From Burkholderia anthina (lineage in GTDB: Bacteria > Pseudomonadota > Gammaproteobacteria > Burkholderiales > Burkholderiaceae), in the NCBI RefSeq assembly GCF_001547525.1, contig NZ_LNJP01000003.1, positions 1,860,001 to 1,924,000 on the forward strand: a DNA stretch of 64,000 bases, written 5' to 3'. The notes under the pieces were generated by a model. The model searched no databases and was not told where the DNA came from. It was given only the letters and a program-made list of their open reading frames with translations. The position numbers and the translations under genes were made by a program. Shown piece after piece: positions 9,892-18,413 of this stretch. Each line of letters opens with the position of its first letter. Within the stretch, counting starts at the first letter, position 1.

Positions 9892-10611
9892 ATGAACGCA
9901 CCGATCCCCGCTACGGCGTTGCACGCGACGCCCTGGACCGCGACCGAATTCGAGGCGCGCCTGCGTGCGCTCGAATCGCGCTATCACATCCATCACCCGT
10001 TCAACCGGCGGCTCAACAGCGGCGCCTGTTCGCCCACGCAGATCCGCGGCTGGGTCGCGAACCGCTTCTATTACCAGATCTGCATTCCGCTCAAGGATGC
10101 GGCGATCCTGTCGAACTGTCCCGACCGCGAGACGCGGCGCCGCTGGATCCAGCGGCTGATCGACCACGACGGGCAGGGCGACAACGAAGGCGGCATCGAG
10201 GCGTGGGTGCGGCTCGGCGAGGCATGCGGTCTGACGCGCGACGAGCTATGGTCGCTCGAACACGTGCTGCCCGGCGTGCGTTTCGCGGTGGATGCGTACG
10301 TGAACTTCGCGCGGCGCGCGCCGTGGCAGGAAGCCGTGTGCTCGTCGCTGACCGAGATGTTCGCGCCGCAGATCCATCTCGACCGGCTCGCGGGCTGGCC
10401 GTCGCATTACCCGTGGATCGAGGCGGCCGGGCTGCATTATTTCCGCAGCCGTGTGCCGCTCGCGCAGCGCGACGTCGAGCACGGGCTCGCGGTCACGTTG
10501 GAGCATTTCACGACACCGGACGCGCAGCAGCGCGCGCTCGGCATCCTGCAATTCAAGCTCGACATCCTGTGGTCGATGCTCGACGCCGTCGAAAAGGCCT
10601 ATCCGCTATGA
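9892..10611 (+). CDS. pqqC: PqqC, pyrroloquinoline-quinone synthase
   Basis: This 239-residue cofactorless oxidase carries out the final ring closure and eight-electron oxidation that yields PQQ. The all-helical TenA-like fold is recognisable from ESRYHIHHPFNRRLNSGACSP, the VANRFYYQICIPLKD helix, LIDHDGQGDNEGGIEAWVRLGEA and MFAPQIHLDRL. Length matches the family. Its stop overlaps the pqqD start by 4 nt (ATGA). Unlike some species, pqqC and pqqD are separate genes here, not a fusion. Confidence 0.96.
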   Translation: MNAPIPATALHATPWTATEFEARLRALESRYHIHHPFNRRLNSGACSPTQIRGWVANRFYYQICIPLKDAAILSNCPDRETRRRWIQRLIDHDGQGDNEGGIEAWVRLGEACGLTRDELWSLEHVLPGVRFAVDAYVNFARRAPWQEAVCSSLTEMFAPQIHLDRLAGWPSHYPWIEAAGLHYFRSRVPLAQRDVEHGLAVTLEHFTTPDAQQRALGILQFKLDILWSMLDAVEKAYPL

Positions 10612-10889
10612 ACGCGATCGAAGCCGCCAGCGGCGTGCCGCTGCGCCCCTGCCTCAGGGGCATGTACCGCCTCCAATGGGAGGCGGCCCAGGATGCGTAC
10701 GTGCTCCTCTATCCGGAGGGCATGGTCAAGCTCAATCCGAGCGCGGGGGAGATACTCGCGCGCTGCGACGGCACGCGCGAACTGGACGACATCATCGGCG
10801 AGCTCGAGCGCCTGTTCATGCAATCCGATCTCGCGACCGACGTCTACCGCTTCCTCGATCATGCGCGACTGCGCGGCTGGCTCGACTGA
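10608..10889 (+). CDS. pqqD: PqqD, PqqA-binding chaperone for PqqE
   Basis: This 93-residue RiPP-recognition-element protein binds the PqqA peptide and presents it to PqqE. The family features are present: an N-terminal PxLRGMYRLQWE strand, the VLLYPEGMVKLNPSAGEILARCDG core and C-terminal helices. It starts in a 4-nt overlap with pqqC and is followed after one base by pqqE, which fits the stoichiometric complex the proteins form. Confidence 0.95.
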   Translation: MNAIEAASGVPLRPCLRGMYRLQWEAAQDAYVLLYPEGMVKLNPSAGEILARCDGTRELDDIIGELERLFMQSDLATDVYRFLDHARLRGWLD

Positions 10890-10890
10890 C

Positions 10891-12030
10891 ATGGCGCCCG
10901 ACACTTCCCGTCCGTCCGCGCCGCTGTGGCTGCTCGCGGAACTCACGTACCGCTGCCCGCTGCATTGCGCGTTCTGCTACAACCCGGTCGATTTCGCGAC
11001 GCACGGCGCGGAACTGGACACCGACGCGTGGCGCACGGTCATCAGCGACGCGCGCGCGCTCGGCGCCGCGCAAATCGGCTTCTCGGGCGGCGAGCCGCTG
11101 CAGCGCGGCGACCTCGAGACGCTCGTCGCGCATGCGCGCGGGCTCGGCTTCTATACGAACCTGATCACGTCGGGCATCGGGCTGAACGTCGCGCGCATCG
11201 AGCGGCTCAAGGCCGCCGGGCTCGATCATATTCAGTTGTCGCTGCAGGATTCGACGCGCGAGCTGAACGATTTCCTGACCAGCACGCGTACGTTCGAACT
11301 GAAACGCGACGTGGCGCGGCTGATCAAGGCGCACGGCTACCCGATGGTGCTCAACTGCGTGCTGCATCGCTACAACCTGCCGCACGTGGGGCAGATCATC
11401 GAGATGGCGCTCGATCTCGGCGCCGATTACCTGGAGCTCGCGAACACGCAGTATTACGGCTGGGCGATGCTCAATCGCGATCAACTGATGCCGACCGTCG
11501 AGCAGGTGCGCGAGGCCGAGGACACGGTCAACCGCTATCGCAAGCTGATCGGCGAGCGCTGCAAGATCCTGTTCGTCGTGCCCGACTATTTCGAGCGCCG
11601 CCCGAAAGCGTGCATGAACGGCTGGGGCTCGGTGTTTCTCGGTGTCGCACCGGACGGCACCGCGCTGCCGTGCCATGCCGCGCGGTCGCTGCCGGGGCTC
11701 GCGTTGCCGAACGTGCGCGACCGGTCGCTGCGGGAAATCTGGTACGACAGCGATGCGTTCAACGCGTTTCGCGGCGACGACTGGATGCGCGAGCCGTGCC
11801 GCACGTGCGACGAGCGGCATACGGATCACGGCGGCTGCCGGTGTCAGGCCTACCTGCTGGCCGGCGACCCGAAGGAGGCCGACCCGGTGTGCGCGAAGTC
11901 CGCCCATCACGGCCAGGTCGAACAGGCCGTGCAGTTCGCGCGACGTCGCGCGCCGCTCGCCGAACAGCCGTTGGTGTTTCGCAGCAAGGAGAATTCGCTC
12001 GCGCAATGCGACGCGGCGTGCGAGCGCTGA
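10891..12030 (+). CDS. pqqE: PqqE, radical SAM PqqA glutamate-tyrosine cross-linking enzyme
   Basis: This 379-residue protein is a radical SAM enzyme that forms the carbon-carbon bond between Glu and Tyr of PqqA. The SAM cluster cysteines are Cys22, Cys26 and Cys29 in YRCPLHCAFCYNP, and the SAM-binding GFSGGEP motif follows. The C-terminal SPASM cysteines lie in KACMNGW, LPCH, EPCRTCDE and GGCRCQA. It is the last gene of the operon; no pqqF protease gene follows, so peptide trimming is presumably done elsewhere. The PqqA-PqqE set is otherwise complete. Confidence 0.96.
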   Translation: MAPDTSRPSAPLWLLAELTYRCPLHCAFCYNPVDFATHGAELDTDAWRTVISDARALGAAQIGFSGGEPLQRGDLETLVAHARGLGFYTNLITSGIGLNVARIERLKAAGLDHIQLSLQDSTRELNDFLTSTRTFELKRDVARLIKAHGYPMVLNCVLHRYNLPHVGQIIEMALDLGADYLELANTQYYGWAMLNRDQLMPTVEQVREAEDTVNRYRKLIGERCKILFVVPDYFERRPKACMNGWGSVFLGVAPDGTALPCHAARSLPGLALPNVRDRSLREIWYDSDAFNAFRGDDWMREPCRTCDERHTDHGGCRCQAYLLAGDPKEADPVCAKSAHHGQVEQAVQFARRRAPLAEQPLVFRSKENSLAQCDAACER

Positions 12031-12179
12031 GGCGCGCGGTCAGGACGAAGGCAGCCGCGCGCGACGCGGTGCTTGCGCGCCGCCGCGCCGCGCGGGGAGA
12101 AAACGGCGCGCCGCCGCCGATGCGGGCGCGCTTACCCACCGCATTCAATCTCGATGAATGACCGCGCACGCGCGCGCCA

Positions 12180-12518
12180 TCACCCGTCATCCGCCTTCGC
12201 CTGCAAATCCTTCAGCCCCTGAATCACGACCAGCAGCGCGCGCCCGTGCTCGTCCGACCCGTCCCACGCGTCGACGATCGCGTCGCGCAGCAGGTCGTTG
12301 TACCGACGGCGCGACGGCTCCGTATCGACACCATAGAAACTGCATAGCTTATTGAATGGCGCGCTGCGGCGCAGCCGGCGCCCGTTCGACAACCGAAGGC
12401 GCGACACGGTAGGCTGGCTGACCCCGGAAAGCCGCGCGATTTCGCTGGACGAGCGTGTATCCGCCATCAGGCGGCGCAACAGGTCTTGAACGGGAAAATC
12501 TTGGTCCGGGGCTTCCAT
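12180..12518 (-). CDS. Small helix-turn-helix protein, divergent from an unknown gene
   Basis: This 112-residue protein has an N-terminal helix-turn-helix (LLRRLMADTRSSSEIARLSGVSQPTVSRLR, about residues 11-40). The C-terminal half ends AWDGSDEHGRALLVVIQGLKDLQAKADDG and is of unknown fold. It probably represses itself and the divergent gene at 12597, since the two share 78 bp. A -10 box TATAAT lies 7 nt before the ATG at 12518, which suggests leaderless transcription; the alternative ATG at 12527 would overlap that box. I do not recognise a named family. Confidence 0.65.
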   Translation of the reverse strand: MEAPDQDFPVQDLLRRLMADTRSSSEIARLSGVSQPTVSRLRLSNGRRLRRSAPFNKLCSFYGVDTEPSRRRYNDLLRDAIVDAWDGSDEHGRALLVVIQGLKDLQAKADDG

Positions 12519-12525
12519 GCGATGC

Positions 12526-12553
12526 ATTATACCTATACAGTTACGGCTGTTGA
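12526..12553 (-). promoter_or_regulatory. Candidate promoter of the HTH gene, implying a leaderless mRNA
   Basis: TATAAT is at 12531-12526 on the minus strand, with TCAACA (4 of 6 to TTGACA) 16 nt further up. The ATG begins 8 nt after the box, at the expected transcription start. Confidence 0.45.
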
Positions 12554-12596
12554 ATGGGCTTGCTGTCAGCAGCGAGGCTGTATCCCGAGAAAGTTG

Positions 12597-13496
12597 ATGA
12601 CACTGAAACACCTCCCTCCCACGTTCTGCTGGACCAAGATCGGCACCGAGTCCGGCGAGGAGCTGCCGACCGTCGTACTCCGCAAGGAATGGGAGCGCCG
12701 GCTCGGAGGCGGGCGTTTTCTGTGGGGCATCAACCAGCCGCTCGGCAACAGCGCGCAAGTCGCCGCGCATCGCACCGGTTCGCTGCTCGCGCTGTTCTCG
12801 CCGGTCGCGTCGCGTCCGCGCGCGGGCGAGCGCAAGGACGCATTGCTGTGGAATGCGTGGGTCGACGCAGGCGGGCAGGTGCGGCCGTTGCCGCCGCATA
12901 CGTTCATCGCCAGCCGCTCGACGCTGCCGTCGGGCCGGCGTCGCGAGCAGCACTACGCGCTCGTGTGCGCGTCGTCCACCGCGCTGACGGTCGGCACGCA
13001 GTTGCGCGTGTTTCCCGATCACCTGCGCAGCGTGAGCACCGGCAAGCCGCTGGGCGCCGCACAGGGGGCGGCCGTGGTCGACTGCGTCGGGCGTGCGAAG
13101 GAACAGACGGGCAAGAGCTATCCGCTCGCGCTGTCGGTCGAGCTCGAAGCGCCGTATTTCGTGCGGCTGGCGCAGCCGTGCGTGCTGAAGGCGCGCGATC
13201 TCGCGGAAGTGAACAAGGCCACGCGCGCGGGCGATTTCGATCGCTTCGTCGAACTGGTCGCGCGCTTGCGCGGCCGTTCGCCGACGGACGCCGTGCGCGG
13301 CGTCACGCGCGATCTGTTCGACGTGCCGCCGCTCGAAACGGCGGCCGCGTATGTGGCGCCCACGCATGTCGCGCGCATGCGCCACCGGCCGGCGGTCGAG
13401 CATCCGCGCGATCTCACCGGCGATCTGTTCGACCTGTCGCCGGGCGAGGCGGCCGCGTTCGCGGGGCTGGCGCATCCGCGCATCGGGCGCGCGTGA
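12597..13496 (+). CDS. Unrecognised protein divergent from the HTH gene
   Basis: The protein has 299 residues, no signal peptide and no membrane segment, so it is probably cytoplasmic. I do not recognise the family. It has aromatic and charged conserved-looking stretches near the N-terminus (TFCWTKIGTESGEELPTVVLRKEWERRLGGG). Two related C-terminal segments (RDLFDVPPLETAAAYVAPTH and GDLFDLSPGEAAAFAGLAHP) suggest an internal repeat. GAGAAAG precedes the ATG at 12597. The pairing with a divergent HTH gene suggests an accessory unit controlled by that regulator. Confidence 0.6.
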   Translation: MTLKHLPPTFCWTKIGTESGEELPTVVLRKEWERRLGGGRFLWGINQPLGNSAQVAAHRTGSLLALFSPVASRPRAGERKDALLWNAWVDAGGQVRPLPPHTFIASRSTLPSGRRREQHYALVCASSTALTVGTQLRVFPDHLRSVSTGKPLGAAQGAAVVDCVGRAKEQTGKSYPLALSVELEAPYFVRLAQPCVLKARDLAEVNKATRAGDFDRFVELVARLRGRSPTDAVRGVTRDLFDVPPLETAAAYVAPTHVARMRHRPAVEHPRDLTGDLFDLSPGEAAAFAGLAHPRIGRA

Positions 13497-13703
13497 CGAC
13501 CCACGCGAAGCCGTTCGCGCAAGAATTTGTTGCAATCTCGCCGTAGCGGATCGGCGAGCGCGGCGCGACAATCGGCACGAAGCGCGCGGCGCGGCGGCGG
13601 ATGCGTCGATATGCGACGGGTCGTGGTTCACGCCGCCGACATGCGTACCACGCACACTGGGCGTCGGCGTGCTTCACACTGCAATCCTGAGGGAGGAGTG
13701 TCG

Positions 13704-13934
13704 ATGTCGACCCATATCCGTTCGCGGGAAGCGCGGGCCGCGCAACGCTTCGTCGAAGCGACGCGCAACGTCGATCAGGCGTTTCGCGCCGTGCGCGGCG
13801 AAAGCGACGACGACGGCTCGTCGGCCCACTACGCACGCGCGATGTCGCGTCTCGATCGCGCGCTCGACGAGCTGGCGCGTGCACAGGAATTCTTCGATCG
13901 CGTCGTCGGCGCGGATACCGCGCACGGCAACTGA
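13704..13934 (+). CDS. Small acidic/helical protein of unknown function
   Basis: This 76-residue protein has a strong GGAGGAG ribosome-binding site 7 nt before its ATG, which is the main reason to believe it. The sequence is all-helical in character (ARAAQRFVEATRNVDQAFRAV, then YARAMSRLDRALDELARAQEFFDRV), with two amphipathic helices that may pair as a coiled coil. It has no signal peptide. The gene stands alone, 207 bp from the gene before it. Function is unknown. Confidence 0.55.
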   Translation: MSTHIRSREARAAQRFVEATRNVDQAFRAVRGESDDDGSSAHYARAMSRLDRALDELARAQEFFDRVVGADTAHGN

Positions 13935-14040
13935 CGGCTTCGTCGTTTCTCTTTTTCGTGCGTCGTGCGACGCGCGTTCATCTTCCTGCCGGGCGCGTTG
14001 CGCGGCATGCCGGTTCGTCACCCCGTTTCGATTCTCGACG

Positions 14041-14976
14041 TCAGGCCTTGCGGCCTTCGGCCGGATAGCCGCCTTGAGCGGTTGCCGTGCGTCGGCCCGC
14101 GCGGGCCATGTCCGGCGCGGACGGTACGGATGGCGCGGCGCGAGACGCGTAGCCGCGATGCTGGAACGAGGTCGCGAAGAACCGCATCTGGTAGCGGATC
14201 GCATTCGCCCAGTAATCCCACGTATGGCCGCCCGGGCGCTCCGCATAGTCGTGCGGCACGCCGAGCGCGACGAGCCGTTCGTGCAGCGTGCGGTTCGAGT
14301 CGACGAAGGCATCGTCGCGGCCGCAATCGATCGTCAGGTCGAGATGCGCGCGCACGAACGCCCGCGCGTTTTCGACGATCACGTTGCGGTTCCAGAACGA
14401 CGGATGGCGGCCGGGATCGCCGAACACGTGGTCGATGCCCGGCTCGTTCGCGCAGCAGCGCGGGTCGACCGCGCCGCTGATGCTGCCGACCGCGCCGAAC
14501 GTGTCGGGCCGGTCGAGCGCGATGCGCAGCGCGCCGAAGCCGCCCATGCTGAGCCCGGTGATCGCGCGTGCGTGCTGGGCCGCGATCGTGCGGAAATGCA
14601 GGTCGACATAGGACACGACTTCGTCGCCGACGAAGGTTTCGTAGCGGCTGCCCGAATCGAACGGGCTGTCGATGTACCAGCTTTCGTGTCCGCCGTCGGG
14701 CATCACGAGGATCACGCGGTAGCGGTCGGCGAGCGCGGCGATGTGCGTGTTCGACGTCCAGTCGGTATGGTCGCCGCCCGAGCCGTGCAGCAGATAGACG
14801 ACGGGATAGCGTTCGCCGTGGTGGTCGCGCGCGTAACCGTCGGGCAGCACGATGGTGGCCTTCAGCGTTTCGCTCATCGCGGCGCTCGGAATCGCGACGA
14901 CCCGCGCATGAAATGCGAAGGCAGGGCTCGTGACGGCGAGCAGCAGGAGCAGCCAGAAGGTACGTGCCAGGTTCAT
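14041..14976 (-). CDS. Secreted esterase of the esterase-D/antigen-85-like family
   Basis: This 311-residue protein starts at 14976 with a clear signal peptide (MNLARTFWLLLLLAVTSPAFAF), so it is exported. The alpha/beta-hydrolase core matches the PF00756-type esterases: YPVVYLLHGSGGDHTDW (oxyanion hole), GLSMGGFGALRIAL (nucleophile Ser), DCGRDDAF (acid) and GGHTWDYW (His). Relatives hydrolyse feruloyl, S-formylglutathione or short acyl esters. The export signal argues against the cytoplasmic formylglutathione enzyme. GAGG precedes the chosen ATG; M codons at 14988 and 15057 are further upstream but would bury the signal peptide. The C-terminal 35 residues are low-complexity. Confidence 0.8.
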   Translation of the reverse strand: MNLARTFWLLLLLAVTSPAFAFHARVVAIPSAAMSETLKATIVLPDGYARDHHGERYPVVYLLHGSGGDHTDWTSNTHIAALADRYRVILVMPDGGHESWYIDSPFDSGSRYETFVGDEVVSYVDLHFRTIAAQHARAITGLSMGGFGALRIALDRPDTFGAVGSISGAVDPRCCANEPGIDHVFGDPGRHPSFWNRNVIVENARAFVRAHLDLTIDCGRDDAFVDSNRTLHERLVALGVPHDYAERPGGHTWDYWANAIRYQMRFFATSFQHRGYASRAAPSVPSAPDMARAGRRTATAQGGYPAEGRKA

Positions 14977-15084
14977 CGATCCTCGCATGTGTCGATCCAG
15001 TCCGGCCGGATGCCGGGAAAACCCTGTTCCGGCGACTCTAGCAACCGTGCCTTTCAACCATATTTCGGCGAATCCTACGGGTTG

Positions 15085-15825
15085 TCAGGCGGGCGGCTCG
15101 CATACGATGCGTGCGATGGCGGCGCGAAACGCGTCGGGCCGCTCGGCCGCGATCAGGTGCCCGCAGCCGGCGATCGTGTCGAAGCCGGCGCAGCGGGCGA
15201 GCGCGTGGGCGGGCACGTGCCAGCCCGCGCGCGAGCGTTCGCCGGCGATCAGCCAGACGGGATGACGCTCGAACACCTGCGCGAGCGCCGGCAGGTAGCC
15301 CGCCGCGCCCGTCGTCTCGACCACCGATCGGCCCATCGCGCGCAGCGTCGATGCCGGCTGATGCGCAAGCCAGCGGCGTGCGTCGGCGAGCTGGCCCGGC
15401 GACGGGTCGTCGATCGCGCCGCGCAGCCAGTCGAGCGGGGCCGCGCGCAGGCCGTCGAGCATCGCATCGGCTTCGTCGGGCGTCATGCGGCCGACCGAGG
15501 CCGACCAGAACGCGTCGTCCAGCGTGAAATTGCCTTCGATGTTGACGATGCGCCGCACGCGTTCGGGGTGCGCGTGCGCGAACAGCATGGCGATCGCGCC
15601 GCCGACCGAATGGCCGACGACGTCGACCGGCTCCATGCCGAAGTGCGTATCGACGGTGTGCCGCACGTGCTCGACCTGCGCGGCAAGCGAGATCGCGTCG
15701 GGCGGCGTGGTGCGATGCGCGCCGTAGCCGAGCAGGTCGGGGCAGAGGTGCGGGCCGCTCCAGCCGCGCACGTCGAACGTGCCGATGAAGCCGTGAATGA
15801 AGACGACGGGCGTGGGCGTGATCAT
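15085..15825 (-). CDS. Alpha/beta hydrolase
   Basis: This 246-residue cytoplasmic hydrolase begins MITPTPVVFIHGFIG, with HGFIG as oxyanion hole. It continues with DLLGYG, VDVVGHSVGGAIAMLFA (nucleophile Ser in GHSVG), an acid near WLIAGERS and the histidine in IAGCGHLIAAERP. The substrate cannot be told. The start overlaps the stop of the DinB-like gene by 4 nt, so the two proteins are made together and probably act in the same step. Confidence 0.8.
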   Translation of the reverse strand: MITPTPVVFIHGFIGTFDVRGWSGPHLCPDLLGYGAHRTTPPDAISLAAQVEHVRHTVDTHFGMEPVDVVGHSVGGAIAMLFAHAHPERVRRIVNIEGNFTLDDAFWSASVGRMTPDEADAMLDGLRAAPLDWLRGAIDDPSPGQLADARRWLAHQPASTLRAMGRSVVETTGAAGYLPALAQVFERHPVWLIAGERSRAGWHVPAHALARCAGFDTIAGCGHLIAAERPDAFRAAIARIVCEPPA

Positions 15826-16628
15826 GCGCCGTGTGCTGAAGGCAGGGGCGGCAATTCGAGCTCGGCGAGCAGTTCGTCGAGTTCGAGCATGTGTGTGCGG
15901 TCGTGGTCGAGCAACTCGCGCACGAGTTCGTCGAGCGACATGCGGCGGATGCCGTCGCGCAGCCCGCAGCGCGCGAGTTGCGACGGTTCCAGCGCGGCCG
16001 CGGCGGCGCACAGCGCGGCACGGCCGCTGCGAAACGCCGCGACGGCGAGATCGAGCGGCTGCGCGAGATAGTCGCGTTGCGCGGCCAGCGCGGTGCCGTC
16101 GACGGATTCGATCACGGGAAGCTCGGCCGTGCGCACGGCCTCGATACGCGCGGCGAACACCGCATCGAGATCGCGCAGGTGGCACGCATGTTCGACGAGC
16201 GAGAAGCCGGTGCCGGCCGGGCGGCGGGTGGCCAGCGCCGCCGGCACATGCGCCGCGCAGGCGGCGAGTCGGGCCGGCATGCGGGCCAGCGCGGCGACGA
16301 CGTCGGCGAACGGTAGCCGTTGCGGGTGCGCGCTGAACACCGCGCCATAGCTGAACAGCGCACCGCCGAGCCGCCCGCGCGCCTGCACGACCTCATGGCC
16401 GCGGCGACGCATGACGTCGGCGACCATCGCGCCGCAGAACTGGCGGGCCGTCGTGTCGGCTTCGACTTCGGGGAATTTGCGCGCGATCTCGTCCTGGATC
16501 GCGCCGATCGCGGCGACGCCGACGCGCGACAGCGCCGCGAACTCGAGATAGCGTTCGGGCTGCTCGATCAGCGCTTCGAGCTGCGCGCCGAGTGCGGTCA
16601 AGCGGAAACGGTCGAAACGGGAATGCAT
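15822..16628 (-). CDS. DinB-superfamily-like protein, coupled to an alpha/beta hydrolase
   Basis: This 268-residue protein has a C-terminal four-helix-bundle region typical of the DinB/YfiT metal-dependent superfamily (FSLVEHACHLRDLDAVFAARIEAV, then SLDELVRELLDHDRTHMLELDELL). The histidines are placed as metal ligands. The first 90 residues (LEALIEQPERYLEFAALSRVG...) are an unassigned helical region. Many members are thiol-dependent transferases. A perfect 21-bp inverted repeat ends 4 nt before the ATG at 16628, leaving no normal Shine-Dalgarno sequence. Translation or transcription is therefore probably controlled by that element. It overlaps the next gene by 4 nt. Confidence 0.7.
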   Translation of the reverse strand: MHSRFDRFRLTALGAQLEALIEQPERYLEFAALSRVGVAAIGAIQDEIARKFPEVEADTTARQFCGAMVADVMRRRGHEVVQARGRLGGALFSYGAVFSAHPQRLPFADVVAALARMPARLAACAAHVPAALATRRPAGTGFSLVEHACHLRDLDAVFAARIEAVRTAELPVIESVDGTALAAQRDYLAQPLDLAVAAFRSGRAALCAAAAALEPSQLARCGLRDGIRRMSLDELVRELLDHDRTHMLELDELLAELELPPLPSAHGA

Positions 16629-16631
16629 GTC

Positions 16632-16682
16632 GGAAGCCCGTCTAGTAACGTAACAAAACGATACGTTACTAGACGGGCTTCC
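16632..16682. repeat. Perfect inverted repeat, two 21-bp arms around a 9-nt loop
   Basis: The left arm is 16632-16652 and the right arm 16662-16682, with loop ACAAAACGA. The arms begin GGAAGCCCG and contain TAGTAACGTA. All 21 pairs match. It is too long for a typical operator and lacks a T-run. It lies immediately upstream of the DinB-like start codon. Confidence 0.9.
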
Positions 16683-16779
16683 GTCAACCGGCTCATTTGG
16701 GCGCATGCGGGCGGCGCCCGCACCGCCCGTATGCCCGGTTCAGGGCTTCTGCCGCGTCGATTTCCGCGACGATGGCCGC

Positions 16780-17169
16780 TTACGGCTTCTGCAGCCCGGG
16801 AGTGAATGCGGGGCTGAAATCCTCGGCCTCGAACAGCGGGCGGATCTCGATGTCGGAGTCGCCGGGCATCGGGTTCGGGCAGCGCTTCACCCACTCGACG
16901 GCCTCTTCCATCGATTTCACGCGCCAGAGCCAGTAGCCGGCGACGAGCTCCTTCGTTTCGGCGAACGGGCCGTCGATGACCGTGCGGTTCTTGCCGGAAA
17001 AGTGCACGCGCTTGCCGTGGCTGCTCGGGCGCAACCCGTCGGCGGCGAGCAGGATGCCGGCTTTTACCAGTTCCTCGTTGAACTGGCCCATCGCGGCCAG
17101 CATGTCGGTATCGGGCATTTGGCCGGATTCGGAATCGGCGGTGGCTTTGACGATGACCATGACGCGCAT
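16780..17169 (-). CDS. YciI/DGPF-domain protein
   Basis: This 129-residue protein of the YCII-related (DGPF) family is small, cytoplasmic and has a ferredoxin-like fold. The diagnostic motif is DGPFAETKELVAGYWLWRVKSMEEAVEWVKRCP, preceded by MRVMVIVKATADSESG. The DGPF families of Burkholderia are often encoded beside ECF sigma factors, but none is present here. Catalysis is unproven for most members. AGGAGA precedes the ATG with good spacing. It is separated from the hairpin by about 100 bp. Confidence 0.85.
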   Translation of the reverse strand: MRVMVIVKATADSESGQMPDTDMLAAMGQFNEELVKAGILLAADGLRPSSHGKRVHFSGKNRTVIDGPFAETKELVAGYWLWRVKSMEEAVEWVKRCPNPMPGDSDIEIRPLFEAEDFSPAFTPGLQKP

Positions 17170-17411
17170 TGTCTTATCTCCTTGAAAGGGAACGAGGGTG
17201 TCTGCCGGCCGGAGGCGGCAAACGCAGGGTTACGACAACACGACGCGCGGCGACGACGCGAATCGACATCGCGGGAAAAAGTTTTCATCAGCGATGGAAG
17301 CGGCGATGCCGGCCGCCGCTCTTGCCGCGGGCGGCACGCGCACCAGGCACGCTGTGGATCCGATCGGCAAGCGCGCTGCGCGCCCTCACGTTTACAACAG
17401 CACTGATGCGG

Positions 17412-17466
17412 GATGCTTGATGTCTGATGCGTCTGCCATATAATAGTGATGCTTGATGTTTGATGC
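17412..17466 (+). promoter_or_regulatory. Promoter and direct-repeat operator of the VapBC-type operon
   Basis: Two 19-bp direct repeats, GATGCTTGATGTCTGATGC (17412-17430) and a copy with one T for C change (17448-17466), are 36 bp apart. They flank a perfect -10 box TATAAT (17439-17444). Repeats around the promoter are what an autoregulating antitoxin would bind. The rest of the 17170-17482 gap shows nothing else. Confidence 0.65.
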
Positions 17467-17482
17467 CTATCAGGAGAGAGAC

Positions 17483-17710
17483 ATGCGCACCACTCTGGAC
17501 ATCGATGACGACGTCCTCGCCTTCGCACGGGAGCGCGCGAAGCCGGGCGTGAGTATCGGCAAGGTTATTTCCGATCTCGCCCGCGCGGCACTGCAGCGGA
17601 CGACGACGAATCAGTCGAGCCGCAACGGCTTGCCGTTGATGCCGGTCTCCGGGACGGCACGTCCCGTCACGCCCGACATCGTTAATCAACTTCGCGACGA
17701 TTCACTTTGA
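17483..17710 (+). CDS. VapB-type antitoxin
   Basis: This 75-residue protein has a ribbon-helix-helix N-terminus (MRTTLDIDDDVLAFARERAKPGVSIGKVISDLARAAL) of the kind that binds operator DNA as a dimer. The C-terminal tail should wrap and inhibit the toxin. CAGGAGAG lies before the ATG at 17483. Its stop overlaps the toxin start by one base. It should repress its own promoter through the direct repeats upstream. Confidence 0.85.
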   Translation: MRTTLDIDDDVLAFARERAKPGVSIGKVISDLARAALQRTTTNQSSRNGLPLMPVSGTARPVTPDIVNQLRDDSL

Positions 17711-18141
17711 TGACCTACCTGCTCGACATCAACGTCCTCATCGCCTTGCTGGATCCTGCGCATGTTCAGCACGAGCCTGCACATGCATGGTTTGGAAGGG
17801 TAGGTCATTCGGCATGGTCTACCTGCCCGCTCACCGAGAACGGCGTGCTTCGGATCATCGGCAATCCGAAATACCCGAATACGATGGGCTCGCCGGTGTC
17901 CGTTGCTCCGCTCGTCGCGCAACTGCGGTCGCATGCCGGCCACACTTTCTGGCCGGACGACGTGAGCTTGCTGGACGAACAGCACGTCGACGCCACCCGT
18001 TTGCTGTCGCCCGCGCAATTGACCGATACGTACCTGCTGGCGCTGGCTCGCGCGCACAAAGGCAAACTGGCGACTTTTGATCGGCGTCTGGTCGTCGACG
18101 CCGTGCCGAATGGCGCCAAGCACCTTGAACTGATTGCTTGA
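17710..18141 (+). CDS. VapC-type PIN-domain ribonuclease toxin
   Basis: This 143-residue PIN-domain protein (MTYLLDINVLIALLDP with Asp6 as the first metal-binding acid) has further acidic positions in TENGVLRII, DTYLLALARAHKG and TFDRRL. It would cleave RNA when released from the antitoxin. It starts with ATG overlapping the antitoxin stop (TGATG). Members with the TENG motif are common in proteobacteria. It is intact and about normal length, so probably functional. Confidence 0.85.
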   Translation: MTYLLDINVLIALLDPAHVQHEPAHAWFGRVGHSAWSTCPLTENGVLRIIGNPKYPNTMGSPVSVAPLVAQLRSHAGHTFWPDDVSLLDEQHVDATRLLSPAQLTDTYLLALARAHKGKLATFDRRLVVDAVPNGAKHLELIA

Positions 18142-18413
18142 CGCTCGATCGGAAAGGGCGCCGTGGCAGCGACGCTTGAACGGGTTGCTTTCGGTTTCTC
18201 GCGGTGCCTTCCAGCGGGACAGTCTTGTCCTCGGCGTCCGGAACAGCGCGCCTTTCGCCCGTGCCCTTGTTTGGAAAGTTCGATAGTGAGGCCGGTGCAG
18301 GCCCGTTGCGAGCATGCACGGGCGCGAGAGCGCGCGGCGGCGCATACCACTGTCACGGAGCGCCTCGGCAAAGCTGGTATGCTGGTCCGCACCACGTGCA
18401 TGCGGAGGGCGCC

